A stretch of 24,091 bases of DNA from positions 1 through 24,091 of IMG/VR virus record IMGVR_UViG_3300032579_000073; one strand, written 5' to 3'. Position 1 is the stretch's first letter. The number at the start of each line of letters is the position of its first letter. The stretch comes from a virus. The notes beneath the pieces are model-generated. The model was not told where the DNA came from, made no database searches, and was given only the letters and a program-made list of their open reading frames with translations. Of the stretch, positions 20,685 to 24,091 are shown one piece after another. A program made the position numbers and the translations under genes.

Positions 20685-21986
20685 ATGACAACTCAAATCG
20701 TTACTGTAAATGTAACGCAAAACGTAGCGCCAGCGCCTAGTCAGCTTCAAAGAACCGGGGCGCTTGTGTCCCAAGGTTCGACGACGCTGGCTGCTGGAAC
20801 TACGGCTTTGCTTACTCAATTTGCTGATTTAACTTCGATCCTCAAAGGTACGATTTCGATCAGCTCTATCACTTGGAATACTGGTGTAGTGACGGTTACG
20901 ACCGCAACCGCACATGGAATTCCTGTTACTGATATTGTTCCCGTTATTATTGCTGGTGTATCACCAAGCGGATATAACGGCACATTCAATGCGACATCAA
21001 CCGGAACAACCACTTTTACCTACGCGCTGGCATCAAACCCCGGATCGGCTACGGTACAAGGTACGGTTATTTTAGAAGATTCGCAAGAATTGGTAGCAAT
21101 GGCAACGACTTACTTTGCTCAAGGTACGTCAAATGCTATTTATGTATTGGAACTTGGAACTGGTACAGGCGCACAAGGAATTACAGCGCTTAATACTTAT
21201 ATGCAAGCCAACATGAATGCGTTTTATGCCTACGCATTGCCAGTGGAAATGTCCAATGATTCGACATTTGTTCCATTTGCGAAAAATTGGGATGCTACAA
21301 CTTCGATGGTTTACTTTTGGGTAAAAGCATCGTTAGGAAACTACACCAATTTCACTGGTACAAAATCAATTGTTGCACTGTGTCAAGATGTGAATGCACC
21401 TGTAACAGAATGGTCACCAGCAGCAATGTTGTGGGTTGCCATGAATTACAACCCATCCAATACCAATAAAGTCACGCCAATGGCGTTTTCTTATGTGGTT
21501 GGTGTTACTGCATTCAGCGGTACGCAAACTCAGCAGCAAGCCCTTCGTACAGCGAACTGCAACTACATTGGTACTGGAGCTGAAGGCGGCATTAGCAACA
21601 CCTTGATCCTTTGGGGTGTTAATGGTGACGGCAACGATTACACCTACTGGTACTCGGTAGATTGGGTTCAAATTAACGTCAATATCAGCATTTCAAATGC
21701 GATTATTAACGGGTCGAACAATCCAATTAATCCTTTGTATTACAACCAAGCCGGTATCAATACGCTGCAAAAAGTGTCACAAGGCACGATGAATAGCGGT
21801 ATTGCATTTGGTCTAGTGTTGGGTCCAGTAGTGGTGCAAGCGGTTCCATTCACGACCTATGTGACCAACAATCCAAGTGACTATGCAATTGGTAAGTACG
21901 CTGGCCTTTCGGTCACTTACACACCAGCTCGCGGCTTCACTCAGATCGTTTTCAACGTGAATGTCAGCTCATTCGCTCTCGCTTAA
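20685..21986 (+). CDS. Contractile tail sheath protein (DUF3383 type)
   Basis: 433 residues. The conserved C-terminal part (NINVSISNAIINGSNN-type helix, then TLQKVSQGTMNSGIAFG and the VTYTPARGFTQIVFNV strand) follows the DUF3383 sheath pattern. Residues about 60-130 form an inserted Ig-like beta module (NTGVVTVTTATAHGIPVTD through SGYNGTFNATSTGTTTFTY), a repeat type common in phage virion proteins. The sheath contracts to drive the tube through the envelope, which makes this a myovirus. AAGGAG precedes the ATG and the tube gene follows at once. Confidence 0.85.
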   Translation: MTTQIVTVNVTQNVAPAPSQLQRTGALVSQGSTTLAAGTTALLTQFADLTSILKGTISISSITWNTGVVTVTTATAHGIPVTDIVPVIIAGVSPSGYNGTFNATSTGTTTFTYALASNPGSATVQGTVILEDSQELVAMATTYFAQGTSNAIYVLELGTGTGAQGITALNTYMQANMNAFYAYALPVEMSNDSTFVPFAKNWDATTSMVYFWVKASLGNYTNFTGTKSIVALCQDVNAPVTEWSPAAMLWVAMNYNPSNTNKVTPMAFSYVVGVTAFSGTQTQQQALRTANCNYIGTGAEGGISNTLILWGVNGDGNDYTYWYSVDWVQINVNISISNAIINGSNNPINPLYYNQAGINTLQKVSQGTMNSGIAFGLVLGPVVVQAVPFTTYVTNNPSDYAIGKYAGLSVTYTPARGFTQIVFNVNVSSFALA

Positions 21987-21999
21987 AGGAAAATAGATC

Positions 22000-22449
22000 A
22001 TGGCTGGAAATCCACTTATTAACCAAGGCACTCTTAATAGGCTACGCGGTTCGGTAGTCTATGCGAGCAATGCTACGTTAAACATTACTGCGCCCTATTT
22101 GGCGAAGGAAGCAATCAGCATTGCATTTGATGGCGATGCTGGTTTGTTAATTCCGACGCTAACTGGTGGTGTAACCTCACCCGAACCATATCAAATGGCG
22201 ACGGTGACGCTACATTTGCTGAAATCGCAAAGCCTTGCTGATGTCTATAAGACTCAAATTGAAACCAACGTCAATGTTGGTGACATTTCGATTATTACTG
22301 ACTCGGCAGCACTGAGTGATTATGCACTCGTCAATTGCATTCTGAAGGGGGTTCGGGATGTAACATTTGATGGTGTTCAGCCCGGCTTTGTCGTTACCTT
22401 GGCTGGTATCTACAACGTCAACAGCTCACTATGGGATTTAATTTCGTAA
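22000..22449 (+). CDS. Tail tube protein
   Basis: 149 residues. NPLINQGTLNRLRGSVVY, LNITAPYLAKEAISIAFDGDA and SPEPYQMATVTLHLLKSQSLAD are the pattern of tube proteins paired with DUF3383 sheaths. The protein polymerises into the inner tube for DNA passage. The AAAGGAAAATAGATC context before the ATG matches that of the decoration gene. Position between sheath and chaperones is canonical. Confidence 0.88.
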   Translation: MAGNPLINQGTLNRLRGSVVYASNATLNITAPYLAKEAISIAFDGDAGLLIPTLTGGVTSPEPYQMATVTLHLLKSQSLADVYKTQIETNVNVGDISIITDSAALSDYALVNCILKGVRDVTFDGVQPGFVVTLAGIYNVNSSLWDLIS

Positions 22450-22472
22450 GTTAACTTTTTAGGACGGAAAAA

Positions 22473-23045
22473 GTGAAAATCAATCGAGCTTTGAACTTGG
22501 TAATTCCGGTTGAATCGGAAAAAGGACAAATATACGTTCACAGCACCCCGATCTCTCGGGAGGTTTTTGAGCAATATTTCTTGGTTATTTCCAAGACATT
22601 TGCCGGAATCTTTTCTCAGGGATTGGGGGCGATTGCTGGGCCTAGAATTGCATACCTGATGCTAAAGCAAACAGCCGAAGATATGGGTTTGTGGACGGGT
22701 CCGGGCGGCGTTGGTAATGGTTTAGTAAATGAAATAATTCGATTATCGAATGTATTCATGCCCGGTAAAAAGGGATGGCAAAGTATCCCGCTTCAGGTCG
22801 CTATTGACAAAGAAGTATTGGATAAGGAAACCGTCGCTGAAATACAGGGGGAATTGATTTTTTTTACTTGCGTGTCCATGATGAACAAAAAGGCACAAGT
22901 GCAGGGGATCATGGATACAGTCAACGGATTATGGGGTTCGCACACAACATCATTGGATTCTACGGAATACATCAACTCCTTGAAGATATCGACAGAGGTA
23001 GAGAATACTGGCGCGACGGAGATCACATCGTCGCTGCCTGTTTAG
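22473..23045 (+). CDS. Tail assembly chaperone (G-like)
   Basis: 190 residues from GTG 22473 behind AGGACGGAAAAA. It lies between tube and tape measure, where chaperones that coat the tape measure are encoded. The sequence is helical with an AIAGPRIAYLMLKQTAEDMG block and a tail of Ser/Thr/Glu. A T TTT TTT stretch in frame at codons 129-131 and a second long frame overlapping the 3' end suggest the G/GT type of expression. Confidence 0.8.
   Translation: MKINRALNLVIPVESEKGQIYVHSTPISREVFEQYFLVISKTFAGIFSQGLGAIAGPRIAYLMLKQTAEDMGLWTGPGGVGNGLVNEIIRLSNVFMPGKKGWQSIPLQVAIDKEVLDKETVAEIQGELIFFTCVSMMNKKAQVQGIMDTVNGLWGSHTTSLDSTEYINSLKISTEVENTGATEITSSLPV
22859..22865 (+). other. Candidate -1 slippery heptamer T TTT TTT
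   Basis: The run sits in the G-like gene with codon phase X XXY YYZ. A slip would add 102 codons of the -1 frame (to 23170), giving a product of about 233 residues. It lies early (codon 131 of 190) compared with lambda, where slippage is near the end of G, so simple homopolymer coincidence is possible. Confidence 0.35.
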
Positions 23046-23173
23046 ACTATATTTCGGGGGAAGGTTTTTCGAGGTTTTTTGAGGATGTTGATATAGAATT
23101 CAAGTCAAGCGCACACGAATTTCGTCAAAGACATTTATTAAGAGCAATATATGGCAACAAAATCGGTCATTGA
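22931..23173 (+). CDS. Second tail chaperone (T-like), overlapping frame
   Basis: 80 residues from ATG 22931, read in the -1 frame relative to the G-like gene and overlapping its last 115 bases. The part after the G stop (VAACLDYISGEGFSRFFEDVD through FRQRHLLRAIYG) is clearly protein-like and helical. The frame stays open upstream to beyond the T run at 22859, so it could be made by frameshifting as a GT fusion or from ATG 22931, which has only a weak site (CGGA). It overlaps the tape measure start by 23 bases. Confidence 0.65.
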   Translation: MGFAHNIIGFYGIHQLLEDIDRGREYWRDGDHIVAACLDYISGEGFSRFFEDVDIEFKSSAHEFRQRHLLRAIYGNKIGH

Positions 23174-24091
23174 TATTGAAGTCCACGACGAAGCATTTAA
23201 AGAATTTGCGGCGCTCTTTCAGAAATATCAGTCACAACTTGGGAAGATGCCGGGCCAGTGGGGTAAGGTTGGTTCGGCAACCCAACAAAGCGCAAAAGGT
23301 TTTGACGCTGCCATTAAAAACTTGATGCAAGCTGCAACGGCGATGAATAACATCTACGCAGCGCAAACCAAGGTCGCAGCCGAACAATCAAAAATCAACA
23401 AAATTGCCAAAGATACTCAGCGCACATTTGAGAGTATTGGCAAAACAACTGCCAACATTGGTAAAAGTGTAGCGTCAACCACTTTAAACCTTCTGCGTTG
23501 GTCAGGAATCGGCCTTGCTGCGGGTTTATTGGGTGGGGCGGGAGGTTTGTTTGGCCTAACATCGTTCGCGGCTAATATTGGCGATTTGCGCCGCCAGTCA
23601 CAAGGTTTAGGCGTATCGTCCGCAGAACTTCGCGCAGCTCGCGTCGGTTATGGTCGTTATGCCGATGTTGATCCTTTGCTCGGATCATTGTCAGCTGCTC
23701 AAACCGACGTTACAAAACAATGGGCATTTGGTGCAAATCGGTTGAATCCGAATCAAAGCGCAGCTGAACTATTGCCCCAACTATTGCGTCGCGCGGGTGA
23801 AGTTTATAAGCAAGGACCAGCTGCTACTGCACAGCAACGATTGCAAGCACAAGGCTTGGATGTATTGGGAATTACCGTCGAAACGGCTCGACGCATGGCT
23901 CAGATTTCGGAAAAAGAGCAAAAAGACGCTGAAGAAAAATATCAGCGAGATTTGAAATCTTTTGATGTTGTCGATGCAACATTAAAAAAATGGCAAGAAT
24001 TTAGCGTAACCATTAATGAAGCTGGAGAAAAAATCAAAACCACGTTTATTGATGGATTAGCCCCACTGGCTGAACCACTAGGGCATTTAGC
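23151..24091 (+). CDS. Tail tape-measure protein (3' truncated)
   Basis: Open from ATG 23151 (AAGAG upstream) to the window end, 313 codons without stop. The N-terminal 110 residues are Gln/Lys/Ala-rich helices (AAIKNLMQAATAMNNIYAA). Residues 114-140 form a hydrophobic Gly/Leu/Ala segment (LRWSGIGLAAGLLGGAGG), typical of tape measures, which enter the host membrane on ejection. Helical repeats follow (SSAELRAARVGYGRY). Tail length would be set by the full gene, whose 3' part lies outside. Position after the chaperones is decisive. Confidence 0.85.
   Translation, partial: MATKSVIDIEVHDEAFKEFAALFQKYQSQLGKMPGQWGKVGSATQQSAKGFDAAIKNLMQAATAMNNIYAAQTKVAAEQSKINKIAKDTQRTFESIGKTTANIGKSVASTTLNLLRWSGIGLAAGLLGGAGGLFGLTSFAANIGDLRRQSQGLGVSSAELRAARVGYGRYADVDPLLGSLSAAQTDVTKQWAFGANRLNPNQSAAELLPQLLRRAGEVYKQGPAATAQQRLQAQGLDVLGITVETARRMAQISEKEQKDAEEKYQRDLKSFDVVDATLKKWQEFSVTINEAGEKIKTTFIDGLAPLAEPLGHL

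Noticed and set aside
22868-22930. TTG 22868 as the start of the second tail chaperone
   Set aside because: The 21 residues it would add do not look protein-like compared with the G-like frame, and no ribosome binding site precedes it.

Overview
This window is part of a tailed-phage genome (virus or prophage) with a contractile, myovirus-type tail. The host is most likely a member of the Pseudomonadota. The reasons are mid-40s GC, AAGGA-type ribosome binding sites, and families such as a YdaU (DUF1376) replication protein, NinB, a Ref-like HNH protein, a DUF2184 capsid and a DUF3383 tail sheath. I cannot name the host or a reference phage from sequence alone. No integrase, repressor, tRNA, CRISPR array or insertion sequence is visible. 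Both edges cut genes: a GH19 endolysin on the left and a tail tape-measure gene on the right.

Layout. (1) 1-516: end of the late/lysis region (+). (2) 509-2789: leftward operon with a VRR-NUC nuclease, a YdaU/O-like replication initiator, a lambda P-like helicase-loader candidate, a PD-(D/E)XK-like protein and a small membrane protein. The O-like gene carries 21-bp direct repeats beside an A+T-rich patch, like a lambda-type origin. A 19-bp terminator-like stem with a three-way-junction head stands between the nuclease gene and the O-like gene. (3) 2811-7825: rightward early operons with a DUF1071 single-strand annealing protein, a DnaQ-fold exonuclease, SSB, many small overlapping ORFs (three too short for a 60-residue cut-off), a SpoT/MESH1-like HD hydrolase, NinB and a Ref-like protein. 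(4) 7823-24091: late operon with TerS, TerL, portal, an A+T-rich cassette (HEYGH metallopeptidase plus small acidic protein), MuF-like head protein, a large NUDIX/prohead-protease/scaffold polyprotein, decoration protein, capsid, connectors, sheath, tube, two overlapping tail chaperones and tape measure.

How it works together. The leftward block and the annealing protein/exonuclease/SSB/NinB/Ref set would replicate and recombine DNA. The late block packages it and builds head and tail. Many genes overlap by ATGA or TAATG, so translational coupling is the rule.

The least explained structure is a set of compact RNA folds between gene blocks: 2392-2471 (minus), 5020-5081, 7839-7903 and 17827-17902 (plus). 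Three are three-way junctions and the fourth is a possible pseudoknot. In all four the G-U wobbles pair only in the RNA of the locally coding strand, and two begin about where a promoter-like sequence would place +1. This points to RNA-level regulation (attenuation or put-like antitermination), which is inference. The second notable item is the metallopeptidase plus acidic-protein cassette between portal and MuF, which looks like an injected cargo/toxin slot.
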